Notes under the pieces: model-generated
Databases searched by the model: none
Told to the model about the DNA's origin: nothing
Seen by the model: only the letters and a program-made list of their open reading frames with translations
Position numbers and translations under genes: made by a program
Assembly: GCA_022457155.1 (NCBI GenBank)
Contig: JAJGOT010000123.1
Coordinates: forward strand, 1,196,501-1,260,500
DNA: 64,000 bases
Reading direction: 5' to 3'
Origin: Cladopsammia gracilis
Lineage: Eukaryota; Cnidaria; Anthozoa; Scleractinia; Dendrophylliidae
Part shown: one piece after another, positions 44,415 through 54,216 of the stretch
How the letters are laid out: the number at the start of each line of letters is the position of its first letter
How positions within the stretch are numbered: the first letter of the stretch is position 1

Positions 44415-44995
44415 TTAAAGGATACAAGAAACGGTTAAAATTTTCAAACATCGAAGTGCGAGTTGAGTGAATGACTGTTGTTTACAAACTTGCTCGTTTT
44501 AGCTCCTACAGCTGTAATGGCGAGATTGTTTAACTTCAATCCGCTTCAGACCAGATCAGAAACTTTTCTGAGGAAGTATCAAGTCTATATCATATTCCCA
44601 AGGTGCAGGCATTTTCCGAAAATTGTGCTCCTTCACTCACTCCGTGTCGAGTGGTTGAACTTTCAACCAGCTTTCATTCAACTTCGCCGAGAAACACTGC
44701 GACACAACGCGAAAATTTCGCGCCTTTTTGTCCAATCATGTGATCAATAATTTGTCTCTTTTCTTTTCTTTTCTTCTCTTTTTTTCTTTCTTTTCTCTTT
44801 TTTATCTAACAGTTCATGCATTTTTTTCTCCCAAAAACATGAAATTGCAGGCAGCGGTCATTTTCACTTTCCTTCAAAATGCGAAATTTACCTTCATCGC
44901 TGGATATACGTCATGTAGACCAAACGTATATCAAGAGCTTAATGACCATATTTCGGCAGTGTATCAATTTGTTGAATTTATAGTAATGGATGCCT
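44415..44995. repeat. Interspersed repeat, inverted copy at 59080-59705
   Basis: GATACAAGAAACGGTTAAAA, TCAGAAACTTTTCTGAGGAA and AAAATGCGAAATTTACC..CATCGCTGG all recur in reverse complement, in mirrored order, at 59705 down to 59080. The two copies differ by many substitutions and small indels. The ORFs here are not supported. Confidence 0.75.
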
Positions 44996-45423
44996 GTTCA
45001 GTCTCATTCCCGAGCCCGCGACAATTTAGTGAAATGAACTACAGATTATACCGTCCAAAAATGCCTTTTTTTGCTAAGACGTGATCATAACTAACAAGTA
45101 TTGAAATTTAAATCAAGCTGAATTTTTCTTTGTGGTTTAAACTTGAGAGGACGAAATTTCATCGACATGAATCCAAGCAAAAGTCATGCTACAAAGGGCC
45201 TCGTGGCGAAACAAAATGTTTAGTCTTCATCATCACTTTCAATCACAGCTCTTCGCCTCTTCTGTGTTCCTTGAATTATTTTACTGGGCCATTGAAGATT
45301 TGAAATTGGCACCCAGAAATACTGCTGATGTTTGCAACTGCAAAAACCGCTCGGCTGTTTGCATCTGATGTACTTGCTTGGGTGACGGCGGGAGAATGTG
45401 TTGTCGTTAATTGCTGCATCAAT

Positions 45424-46139
45424 TCAAATGTCATCCGACTGGCCTGTCGATATTTCCTTTAGAGCCAAATAGTGTAAATCCACGGATTTAGGACCTGGCG
45501 AAGACTGGTTTGGAGCTTCCTGCATTCTGCCGAGGATGTGCGATATCTGTTGCCGGTGCTGTTCATGCGCTGATTTATACGACTGCAAACTTTGAATGGT
45601 TTTGTGCCCACTTAACTAAGCTACAAAATTTTCGGGTGTGTTGGCGTCTAGCAGCCTTGAAATACTTGTTTTGCAGACAGAATGATTGCTAACTTTTGCT
45701 CCGACTCTTTGAATTCCTGCATTCTCTGCTGCCGTACTCAGGAATTTTCCGATCTGTTTTTTTACCCAGTGGCGCTTTTTATGTACCATATTGCGCTCCT
45801 TTCGCGACGGCTACCGTGTCTAACGCGGACGTCTCTGAGAAACTTCGCCAACAAATGGTCAAGTTCATCAGCCAGTAAGTGCAAAATTTGCACATGCCTC
45901 TTGTTTATCGAGGTTAAATAACATTGGATTTTTTTAAGGTCGCCAACTGTTTTTCTCGCTGTATTTTCGCTTTTTTGTTCGTTTACATAAGCTTCCATTT
46001 ATTCTTGGCTGTCTCTAGGCTCCAGTTCGGCACCAACTCGGTCACTTGCGAAATTTAACGCCACAACTTTGTTTTCTTCTTGAACTTCTAACTCGTCGGG
46101 GTTATAAAATTCGCTCTCAGAGTGTTCATGGTCTCTCAT
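45424..46139 (-). pseudogene. Crypton-like tyrosine recombinase pseudogene
   Basis: Read on the minus strand from ATG at 46139: an acidic N-terminus (MRDHEHSESEFYNPDELEVQ), an in-frame TAA just before 46000, then EAYVNEQKSENTARKTVGDL and DELDHLLAKFLRDVRV, which resembles the N-terminal core-binding domain of DUF3504/Crypton-type recombinases. A deletion removes the middle, including the first catalytic Arg. After a frameshift the catalytic C-terminus is visible: AGIQRVGAKVSNHSVCKTSI, SRLLDANTPENF, SGHKTIQSLQSYKSA, then ISHILGRMQ. HSVCK has Cys where the second catalytic Arg is expected; GHK and the Tyr of QSYK are kept. A stop precedes LSGHK. It ends at TGA (45426-45424). It is clearly inactive, and a decayed domesticated relative cannot be excluded. 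Confidence 0.7.
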
Positions 46140-47210
46140 TTTTTGTAGCTGTTGTGGTTTTGATGAAAAGACAATGGTTTTGAATTATTTCTTGCTCTCT
46201 TTTTTTGTAGGGCATTAACAATAACTCGTAATGCCCGTGAGCATTACTGGAGAATCCCGCCCTAAAAATAGCCAATCAAAGCGCTCGTTATATCGACTAC
46301 AAACAACATGCATACAATAAAAACATTTAATAAATGGCAGTTAAGAACTTGCACAATTAACGTAGGATCTAAAAGAGGGAGGAAATATCAAGCACTTTGA
46401 CTGAGTGTTTGTTGCAACACACTGAAGGTTTGGTGGGTGGGTTGATTGAGACTTGATTGATAGGACAACACTAACTAATCGTGATTTAGCTGTATGGCGT
46501 ACCCATTGACACCTCAAATGCCCAAAACCGCCCGGGACGGAACCACGGTCCTTCTACCATTTGTGACGTCATTTGTGATGTCTTTTGTAACTAACTCACT
46601 CAGAAGGAAGAAATCTCTCAAAAAGTGCCCAAATGAAAGAGATCTTGTGAATTGGGCCAGAGTTACACGCAAAAAACCTGTCAGATTTGACTGGCAAAAT
46701 CGAAGGAAAATCTGGTCTTCCTACCACTTGCCACTTCTTGTTAAAAAAATTCACATTCTTCAGGGTTTTCTGGGAAAGCTTTACTACATAAATGAAGTCG
46801 AGTGAAGGCCAACAACGAGGGAAAAAATGGAATAAGAACGAAAAATAGCGGGGAGTAAAGCGAAGAAAAAGAAAAGTCAAGCATATTATGCTTTTTCTTG
46901 TTAAAAAAAACTCTTGAAATTTTTCACTCGTTCCCCAGTATATTACGTGTTAAAAGATAATTGCTGTAGTAAACGTTTTTAATTCCCCAGTGTAATTATG
47001 TCATCCAGTTGTCCAGACAGTCTCGTTTCACACAATGCATATTTATGTCACGCTAAGATGTTTTGGTCGTTTTAAATCTGTTTTACTCTTCAATTCTTTG
47101 ACTTTAAACTCAGTATGAAAATTAAAACCGATCTGTGGACTTAACTTTACGTTGTTTCGTATTCATGAGATGGTTCTTACAGCACTTTGATTAAAATTTA
47201 AATTTAACAA

Positions 47211-47385
47211 ATTTCCACCGGTTTTCCGTGGTGTGGACTCTTATTTACCACGATTTACATCATCACATGGTCAAAATGTTGTGGACTCACGAGGCGCAGG
47301 GGAGTGAGTCAGCAACAAATTTTGACCATGTGATGACGTAAATCGTGGTAAATAAGAGTCCACTCCACGGAATACCGGTGGAAAT
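47211..47385. mobile_element. Palindromic MITE
   Basis: ATTTCCACCGGTTTTCCGTG at the left pairs with CACGGAATACCGGTGGAAAT at the right, and the arms continue through GGACTCTTATTTACCACGAT and TCACATGGTCAAAAT with few mismatches. The stem is about 73 bp with a loop of about 25 nt. No target duplication was resolved. Confidence 0.85.
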
Positions 47386-47603
47386 CTGTTTTTTACCGCA
47401 ATATTTAGAAAAAAATACAAGGAAAAATCGAAGTTTCGTTACAAAACGTGATGCATTGCGTGAGCAAGCGTTGTCTATAACTTGCATTGCGTGATGTTAG
47501 CGTCAGCACCGTTGTCTGTACTCTCATTTACCACCCGCATCGACCAATCAGATTGCGAGATTACCGACAGTTGTGGTAAAAGTTTTTTTCTTTTTTACCA
47601 CAA

Positions 47604-48000
47604 GTAAGTAGTAGTAAACTTTATTTAAGTGTCAAACATTCTAGCGTACTTACACTAATTGGTGACACTACCTAAAAAAAACCCTAAAATAAACATTAAA
47701 ATTTTATAAAAAATAGAAATTCTTACTCTAAATAAAACTCTAGTTAAAAACTAATTCTAATAAAACCCTAATTAAAAGCATATTAAAAAACATACCCTAA
47801 TCGCATAATCACTTTCACTTATCTTCCTAAATTAACTATAACATAAATAGCAGTTCTTGTAAGTCCCGTCTTCAATTAAGTGCGTTAAGTCTCTTTTCCT
47901 TATCCAACGTTTAAAAGTGCTCACACTATCCAAACCACGTTCCTCCTTGGTTAATTTGGACCACAAAAAAGGCTCCAGTGAACATATATTTTGTACAGAC
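47604..48000 (-). mobile_element. 3' end of a non-LTR retrotransposon
   Basis: On the minus strand 47996-47832 reads SLEPFLWSKLTKEERGLDSV then STFKRWIRKRDLTHLIED and ends at TAA (47834-47832). This matches the extreme C-terminus of LINE reverse-transcriptase polyproteins (LW..L...ER...S...FK...R). An AT-rich 3' UTR with an AATAAAG signal follows to about 47604. It is severely 5'-truncated. Confidence 0.6.
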
Positions 48001-48707
48001 AGAGAGATTTTAGCTTAATCGCGAATTAACACGCTAAAGCATGCTTTGAGTGGGACGACAGCCATTGTCACAAAAACCTGTAAACTTTAACTAGGGTGAA
48101 AGTTTCTGAATTCAAGAACGTTTAGACCTGTAGCATACCCGGCAGTAATAACCTGGCATGTTTCAGTAAAACGTGCACATATGAGCAATTTCTCAGTTTT
48201 GTTTTGTTCTAAAAAATAACCATATATTCCATGCAAAGTTTTTTGTTTTAACCGGTAGTGTAGCAGCTCTCAGAAACCTCTATTTTCATTGGTCTTGTAA
48301 AACACAGCTGCTATTGTTTTTAGGGCTAGGATCCATTGTCGTGTTGTTTGTTCTGTTGTTCTCTCGAAGGTTATGGAACCATATTAATTTGTTACAGTTT
48401 AGTCTGTCCAGAACTAAAATAACTGCATTTCAAAATGTCCTGAAATTTTCCCCTTTTTAAAAATATGATCTTTAGCTGCAATGCAATTCCAAGTAAGGTA
48501 AGCTGCTTCTACCCTTGGATGTCTGTCACGTGCAAATGGCAGATATTAAGAGTTTCCTGACTTTATATATGGGCATTATGACAATTTGAATAATCAATTA
48601 AGATTTGGTCAGTTATTTATGTTTCACCTTGTACTCTTTTTATTTGCGAACAATAAATTTTGATTGATTCACTTTTGATTACTGCCTTGGTCCTGACCTT
48701 TCTTTAG

Positions 48708-48869
48708 GTTTTGGTGGAAGTAATTCGTGAGTGCTACCAAAAACATCATCTTCTTGACATGATTACTCATGTTATCAAGCGTGTGGTTGACAAAGGAATT
48801 AGTAAAGCTGGACGGCCCATTCAAGTTCCTGCACCAAGCTATACACTGAGGCACCAGGTGTGGCTGTGA
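48708..48869 (+). CDS. Caspase gene B, small-subunit (p10) final exon
   Basis: The acceptor GACCTTTCTTTAG ends at 48707. The exon starts in phase 0 and encodes 53 residues to TGA (48867-48869): VLVEVIRECYQKHHLLDMIT, then HVIKRVVDKGISKAGRPIQV and PAPSYTLRHQVWL. It aligns with the gene A final exon (VEVI, H-L-DM, RV, VPAP, TLR) and with the caspase p10 C-terminus. No canonical AATAAA lies close; the first seen is at 49449-49454, about 580 bp downstream, so the 3' end is uncertain. Confidence 0.9.
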   Translation, partial: VLVEVIRECYQKHHLLDMITHVIKRVVDKGISKAGRPIQVPAPSYTLRHQVWL

Positions 48870-49730
48870 CGTCCCTAACTTTAGTTTAATTCTTAAATAA
48901 TGTAGTTTGTGATAATCTTGATTAGCATAAATTAATATTTTGTCGGCTCGGTACAGAGAATTGGGTGCTTGTGTAGTATTTATTCGCTTTATTATAAGTA
49001 AGGTTCTGCTAAAAGGAATAGTTTAAGAAATAGTTTAAGAAAATACGAGATGAGGCGTTCAAGTCCTTACATCATTCTTAGGAGTAGCTGATTCCGTTAC
49101 TTATGCTGTTATCGGCCAATTCGTTGTTAGTAAGCATCAATTGCTCCTGAAAACCATAAGTTTCATCTTAGTTCTACATAACAAAGCTATTTACTTTACA
49201 GTAAACTTGTGAAATCCCAGAGTTGATATAAGTATAGGATGATTTGTAAGCTAACTTGACTTGTGAACCTGTGGGTTAAGCAGAACATTAAAAGATTCAG
49301 ACGCCAACTTTGGTTCGTTCCTGACTTTTAAAATATTGTTTCGTGACAAACGCCCACGCCTCGTAGCCTTGTGTGTTTGTTCGGTTGTGTATGGGAACCA
49401 AATAACTGCAGTATCAGTGTAAGTTTAACTATTGTTTTTAAAAGAAAAATAAATCTCACCCAATCTCTCAAGTGCCAGTTCGATGAAACTATTTTTTTTT
49501 ACTTAAGTTAAGTATAGAATAACTCATTGGAGTCCAAAATATTCATTGACAGGAAAAAAAAACTACACTTAACTTTGTAAACATAAAAATTTTACTCTCT
49601 GAAATTACGATTTGGAGCAATCGCAAGTACTTACCAGCCAAACTACTTGTGACGTCCCAGAGAGCAATTTATGTGTTATGGGTGAGTTAAAAGGATTATT
49701 TTGGCAGATTTATGCAAGAAAACGATCTAA
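48870..49730. other. Gene B 3' flank
   Basis: AT-rich sequence, possibly including the gene B 3' UTR up to the AATAAA at 49449-49454. Nothing else is supported. Confidence 0.4.
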
Positions 49731-49731
49731 A

Positions 49732-49994
49732 GCCTGGTTTTCATATAATCGCAGCGATCGTTACGATCGCAACGATCGCTGCGATTCTTGCGACCCTTGC
49801 GATCATATGGAAACCAAAACGTTGCGATCCTTGCGATCGTTGCGATTGCGATCGCAGAGATAGAAAAATATCTATCTCTGCGATCGCAATCGCAACGATC
49901 GCAAGGATCACAACGTTTTGGTTTCCATATGATCGCAAGGGTCGCAAGAATCGCAGCGATCGTTGCGATCGTTGCGATTATATGGAAACCAGAC
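49732..49994. mobile_element. 263-bp near-perfect palindrome of CGATCGCAA units
   Basis: The ends CTGGTTTTCATATAATCGCA and its complement TGCGATTATATGGAAACCAG enclose arms of about 128 bp that mirror around AAAAATAT (about 49862-49869). The arms consist largely of 9-bp CGATCGCAA/TTGCGATCG phrases, with CATATGGAAACCAAAACG inside. ORFs on all strands are translations of this repetition. No clear target duplication is visible. Its extended perfect pairing is compatible with a young foldback MITE. Confidence 0.85.
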
Positions 49995-50053
49995 TTCAAA
50001 GAACGCCAATGGAGTTTTCGAATTTTAAAGCTAAAGTTTTCAAGTTGATTTCT

Positions 50054-50408
50054 TGTATAACCCCATATATTAACTATGCATTGTTTTTCTTTAGGCGTTC
50101 TATTGTTTTGGCTTTTGTTTCAGTTTTACTAACAGTATGCATAGCTATTTTTTTTAAATACTGAAATATAGTTTAATTAAATAATAAGTTAATACAATAA
50201 AATTATAATAATAAAGTAATAATAGTAATAATAGTAATAATAATAACAATAATAAAAAAGTAATAGTAGTCGAGCACAACATATCTTAACTTACATCAAG
50301 AATCGAGAAAAAAAGGAAGCAAAGAATAAGTTGCGCAGGAGATTGAAACATCTTCACACCCTTTAGTTTTTCTGTATAGTATGCATAACTAATGTATGGG
50401 GTTATACG
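50054..50408. mobile_element. Possible TA-flanked MITE
   Basis: TATAACCCCATATATTAACT then ATGCAT (50056-50081) is inverted at 50377-50408 (ATGCATAACTAATGTATGGG then GTTATA). TA at both ends fits Tc1/mariner-type insertion. The inside is AT-rich with a TAA/ATA-rich microsatellite at about 50180-50268. Confidence 0.55.
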
Positions 50409-50601
50409 GAAATCTTTTCCTTTCTATTTACAATGGCTCCATAAAACGTGAATTTGCCAACACAGTTTCCTAGTTGTACTGAGGTTTTTTAAGTGGAAAG
50501 GAAATGGCTGAATTGACAGCAAGTTACGAACCCTTGCTGTTTACCACTGTTTCCTCATTTATCTAAACAAATTACCAGGTGGATGATTTCCTTTTTGCTA
50601 T

Positions 50602-50796
50602 TTAAGTAACACAAACAAAAAGATGATTTTCTGGCATTGGACTCCCGAAAAGCATTTTACCATCCGTTGAGTTCTCGCTGAAAAAAAACCCCGCTTTTCT
50701 GGGAGTTTTTTTTTCCCGAATGGTTGGCACTTCACCTAATGCATTTCTATCAGCCTTTTTCTCGCACCCATACACAACACATCTAGACCTTAGCAT
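50602..50796 (-). CDS. Possible THAP-like N-terminal coding segment
   Basis: The minus-strand frame starts MLRSRCVVYGCEKKADRNAL and continues for 64 residues. CVVYGC (C-x4-C near the start, then a polar stretch) resembles the first half of a THAP zinc-binding domain, a DNA-binding domain common in transposase-derived host proteins. The later part does not continue the THAP pattern, so a splice donor may fall soon after the motif or the match may be chance. It begins 170 bp from the plus-strand ATG at 50969, head to head. Confidence 0.2.
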   Translation of the reverse strand: MLRSRCVVYGCEKKADRNALGEVPTIREKKTPRKAGFFFSENSTDGKMLFGSPMPENHLFVCVT

Positions 50797-50819
50797 TTCT
50801 TACCTTCCTGATTCGGAAA

Positions 50820-50968
50820 AAGCGGAAAAACAGTCAAAATGAACAGGCTTTAGCTCGGGCAAATCCTCTCTACACACTACTCATTTGAAGTTCCAGCGGC
50901 GCTTTGTGACATCACTTCCGCTGGTGAGCTTTTCCTGGCCTTTCGAACTTCTGGAACATGTAAATTAA
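50820..50968. promoter_or_regulatory. CpG-containing head-to-head promoter candidate
   Basis: Between two divergent candidate start codons lie CCAGCGGCGCTTTGTGACAT followed by CACTTCCGCTGG (50894-50925), including an ETS-like CTTCCG and a CRE-like TGACATCA. It has no TATA box. CpG frequency is visibly above that of the surroundings. Confidence 0.35.
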
Positions 50969-51046
50969 ATGGCGGCTGTGAAAATGCAAAAAGTGAGACC
51001 GGAAAAGCGATTTTCCCGTGCTCTGATTAAAAAACCTTTTGGAGAG
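50969..51046 (+). CDS. Candidate first coding exon, unknown gene
   Basis: ATGGCGGCTG in good context opens MAAVKMQKVRPEKRFSRALI then KKPFGE and meets a consensus donor, GTAAGA (51047), in phase 0. The basic, short peptide and the promoter-like upstream sequence are typical of a metazoan first exon. No following exon in a compatible frame was found: the open frame at 51580 has no acceptor that fits phase 0. The product is unknown. Confidence 0.4.
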
Positions 51047-51196
51047 GTAAGAAAATACACGATTTCCTTTGGGAAAAAATTAACATGTCAAAATTTGATC
51101 AAACTGGCACTTTTAAGTTTAATTCTTAAATTTGTAGAATCAGTATCATACATACAACTCTATTTCTTAACTCGGGTAAAATATGGCAGCTGTAAT

Positions 51197-51890
51197 GTTC
51201 CCCAACACATTAAGAATAATTCACTTAGCCAAGCCCACAAGCAGCAATAAAATTGTTTAATCGCTTTTCATTAGTGCTTTGGAATTGTTTTGTCTATTTT
51301 CAGACTTAATTATTTTTTTGTAGATGTATTTTTATGGGTGCTTGAGTAACCCTTGGGTTTAATCTAGAGGGGTTGAGGCATCAGCTTACTCCCCTCCCTA
51401 CCCCCACAAAAAGCCATTGTATTGTCCATAAGTCAGCCATTCATATTGCATGCAAGGCTTCCCAGGAAATGGTAGCTCAAGTTAATGTGGCCTTGTTCTC
51501 AATGCTGGTCTACTGTTAATCATTTTTAAGCACCTATGGTGAGGGGGTGAATAGGTCGACGGATTGGCAGATTTTGTAAATTATTTTGCCCAAATATGGT
51601 GCTTGGGTGATTTTGAAAGCTCCGTGGCAACATCAAAAGGGAAAAGGCACTGCGATGTACTGCTCACCCGGTACCCACCCGAGGAAGGATGTGTCCGATA
51701 AAAGGAAAAATTATTGCGATATGTGCAAATCTTCGCTGAAGAGTTGGACCAAAGTGAGCCTCAACTGTCCTGGAGCGAAATATCTTCAGGTGGATAAACT
51801 GGTGGAGATGATTTACGATTGTACGTGTCAGAAATGGACCAAGGATGTCAAACATGGCAGCTAAACCATGCGAATAATTGATATTAGTAT
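51197..51890 (+). repeat. Duplicated segment, partner of 14435-15165
   Basis: It aligns with 14435-15165 over essentially its full length, including non-coding parts (TTGGAATTGTTTTGTCT.., GGTGAGGG..TGAATAGGTC). The copies are in the same orientation, 37 kb apart, on either side of gene B. Confidence 0.85.
51580..51864 (+). CDS. Small Cys-rich ORF, unknown
   Basis: A frame open from 51580 to TAA (51862-51864) encodes about 94 residues: YGAWVILKAPWQHQKGKGTA, later MYCSPGTHPRKDVSDK, NYCDMCKSSLKSWTK, VSLNCPGAKYLQVDK and MIYDCTCQKWTKDVKHGS. The Cys pattern C-x(17)-C-x2-C-x(12)-C-x(16)-C-x-C could be a small disulfide or zinc fold. There is no ATG near the start (first codons ATT, TTG) and no clear acceptor, so the exon boundary is unresolved. 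Of four substitutions against the 14.8-15.1 kb copy, two are third-position silent, which is weak support for coding. It could equally be part of a repeat. Confidence 0.3.
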   Translation: MILPKYGAWVILKAPWQHQKGKGTAMYCSPGTHPRKDVSDKRKNYCDMCKSSLKSWTKVSLNCPGAKYLQVDKLVEMIYDCTCQKWTKDVKHGS

Positions 51891-52229
51891 ATACCACACA
51901 AGTGAATAGTGCTTTCTGATTGGTTAACTAGGAGGCGATTATCATCGAGCATCGGCACGCGCGAGATTTTAAATTTTCCGATCATTTGCAGGTATATTGT
52001 CTAAAATAAGTAAGTTTTAAGGTGACTCGCTCGAAATGCAAAATGCGCTCATCTGTGACCTGGATGCAATTTCACAACGGCAAACTTTTGGTTTTAATTT
52101 CTTTGTTTTTTACTCTGTTGCAATAATTCTTTTTGTATCTCCTAGTTGAATTAAGCATGGATTATTAAATATGAACCGATTTTCTTCGAAATAAATACAG
52201 GAGCCAAAATCTGGATTTGCGCAAACCCC

Positions 52230-52600
52230 TTAGCATCACGAGTTTCTTATAAAAAAGGTTCTTACGTAAAAAGAAGTGTAATGAGAATTCTTGCATTGGG
52301 CACTACTCTAATGCCTTCTAATTTTCTCGTGGATAAGAGTTCGCGAGTTTATCTTTTTGGCTCCTGTACTATTTGTCTTTTCTGTGGGTTGATCACTTGC
52401 CCGGATTTAATTTCCGCGAACCTTTGACGATGCGCAAAAATATGGCAATTAAAACTCGCGTAGAAATTTAACTCTTTCACTCCCAGAGTCACTAATGGAA
52501 ACATGCAGTTTAGTTAGTTTGTTGTTCGAACTTTTGAGTCTGTGGACGAAATCCTGTTCCAATTTGTTTAGTTTGTCTAACGTGACTGGATTGTCCAGGA
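52230..52600. repeat. Direct repeat, partner of 54820-55110
   Basis: The two segments align in order: GAGAATTCTTG.ATTGG.CACTA, CGCGAACCTTTGA.GATGCGC, AATTAAAACTCGC, and GTCA.T.ATGGA.ACATG..GT leading to AACTTTTGAGTCTGT. The second copy runs on into the 88-bp tandem array. Confidence 0.75.
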
Positions 52601-52603
52601 GCT

Positions 52604-53151
52604 TGCGCGCGACAAAATTTGCATCGACAAGTGCGACAAAAATTGCACGAAAAATCGCCTGTGTAAACGGGCCTTTACACAGGTGATTTTCTTGTGCAAT
52701 TTTTGTCGCACTTGTCGATGTAATTTTTGTCGCGCGTAAGTTTCATCTTCAAATCTCGTGTGTAAACGGGCGGCGATTTCAGTGCGATTTGGGCGCGATT
52801 TGCCGCGCGATGTCGCAGAGGTTTCGAACATGTTGGAAACCTGAGGCAACATGGCGGCGATTTTTGGAAAATCGCAGCAAATATCGCGCCCGAATCGCAC
52901 AGGAAATCGCCGCTAACTTGCGACAAAAGTTGCATTGGACAGCGCGACAAAAATCGCATCAAAAATTGCATTTGTAAACGGGCCTTCGCTTCGCGACTCC
53001 GCCCAATACGGAATACTTTTTCTCCCAAATCGTACTGAAATCGCCACCCGTTTATACATGCCATTTGAAGATGCAACTTGCGCGCGATAAAAATTGCATT
53101 GACAATTGAGACAAAAATTGCACAAAAAAATCGCCTGTGTAATCGGGCCTA
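52604..53151. mobile_element. Cluster of nested palindromes (TGTAAACGGGC family)
   Basis: The first palindrome (52604-52739) pairs GCATCGACAAGTGCGACAAA with its complement around TAAACGGGCCTTTACACAGG. A second (about 52755-52915) pairs ..GCGATTTGGGCGCGATTTGC.. with ..CGCGCCCGAATCGCA... A third, partial arm ends at 53151 (ATCGCCTGTGTAATCGGGCC). This suggests repeated insertion of one MITE family into itself. Confidence 0.75.
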
Positions 53152-53300
53152 AATGCTTTTATCTCCCCATACTGTCAAATAAAGGAACGCTTTGAAGGCA
53201 ACATGACTCGTGTCTGTTTTTGTTTACCTCCTTTATAAAAAGAAGTCAAACGTTTTTAGCATTGTCGCTCATTTTCTGGGATGGCTATTTACAAATACCC

Positions 53301-53900
53301 ATACTACCTTGCGGTATTAGCTTTCAGCTTTCATCTGACAGCTGTATTCTTGGCTTTCACTTACGTCATATCAAAATTTAGAAGCATTAAACAATAGATT
53401 TCGAACCCAAAATGTTTATGGAATTGTAGAGAGTTTTAAACTACACATCTTGGCCAAATTTTGAAGTGCCAAAGCATTTCGTTCAAGAGTTATAGGCGAA
53501 CGAGTATTAGACATTTTTAGTAATGTATGGAGCGGCCATCTTTCTGCCCCACTCAGGGGCAAAAAGATGGCGGCCAAAAATTCAAAGTCTTAATTACACC
53601 AAAAATCAAATCAAAACATATTGTATTTGTTATAAGCTCCATTAACTCGGCTTATAAGCACTTATAATGCAAACAATAACTTTCAGCTGATTCAATTTTG
53701 TTTATTTTCACGGCTTATCTGTAATCGCGTGACGAATTGCGTGACAAATTTAAAACCTTTGTAAATCGGAAGCAAAACATCGTGAAAACCTGAAACTTTC
53801 TGTGAAAGATTAATAATACTTGTATCCACATACCACGTTAGAAACAGCTTTGTAGGATGTATAGTTTAGATTTTTTAAAATTTTTGACGTCGTGTGAAAA
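53301..53900. other. No gene seen
   Basis: AT-rich sequence without supported exons. TTTCATCTGACAGCTGTATTC near 53327 is debris of the following MITE family. Confidence 0.5.
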
Positions 53901-53908
53901 CCAAGAAT

Positions 53909-54070
53909 ACAGCTATTTCAATTAACGTTGTCGGATGAAAGCTTAAAGCAGAGACCGCAAGGTAGTGTGGGTTAGGGTAAATAGCCATTGCATAAAAATA
54001 CCATACAACCTTGAATTGCGGTCTTGGCTTTTCGCCTTTTTCATCCGACAACGTTAATTGAAATAGCTGT
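53909..54070. mobile_element. Palindromic MITE (ACAGCTATTTCAATTAACGT)
   Basis: ACAGCTATTTCAATTAACGT plus TGTCGGATGAAAG at the left is the exact complement of the right arm (CTTTTTCATCCGACAACGTT then AATTGAAATAGCTGT). Inner GACCGCAAGG / ..TTGCGGTC also pair. TA adjoins both ends. A partial copy is at 5146. Confidence 0.85.
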
Positions 54071-54099
54071 ATAGTTAAGATGATTGACGGTACAATGTT

Positions 54100-54210
54100 G
54101 ACAATTATTACAATTGACGACAACTCTTCCCTTCATTCATCGCGGGTCAACGGTTAAATTCGCCCATTTGACGTTTTTAAAAATGTTTCACCCTCCGTTC
54201 ACTCTCATTT
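54100..54210. repeat. Direct repeat, partner of 55950-56070
   Basis: CATTCATCGCGGGTCAACGG, CCCATTTGACGTTTT and ATGTTTCACCCTCCGTTCAC occur in both, and similarity extends upstream through GGT.CAATGTTGACAATTATT. Confidence 0.75.
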
Positions 54211-54216
54211 TTTTAT

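Larger units (their letters stand above)
40514..48707 (+). other. Gene B intron 3
   Basis: An 8.2-kb intron with repeats and pseudogenes listed separately. 42020-43080, 43150-44410 and 46900-47200 show no supported feature; 46501-46560 begins with ACCCATTGACACCTCAAATG, one end of the TTAA-flanked family at 7083-8185. Confidence 0.75.

Noticed and set aside
49612..50164. Overlapping 70-150 residue ORFs on both strands
   Set aside because: They arise from the GATCGC palindrome, which reads open in several frames and mirrors the same peptide.
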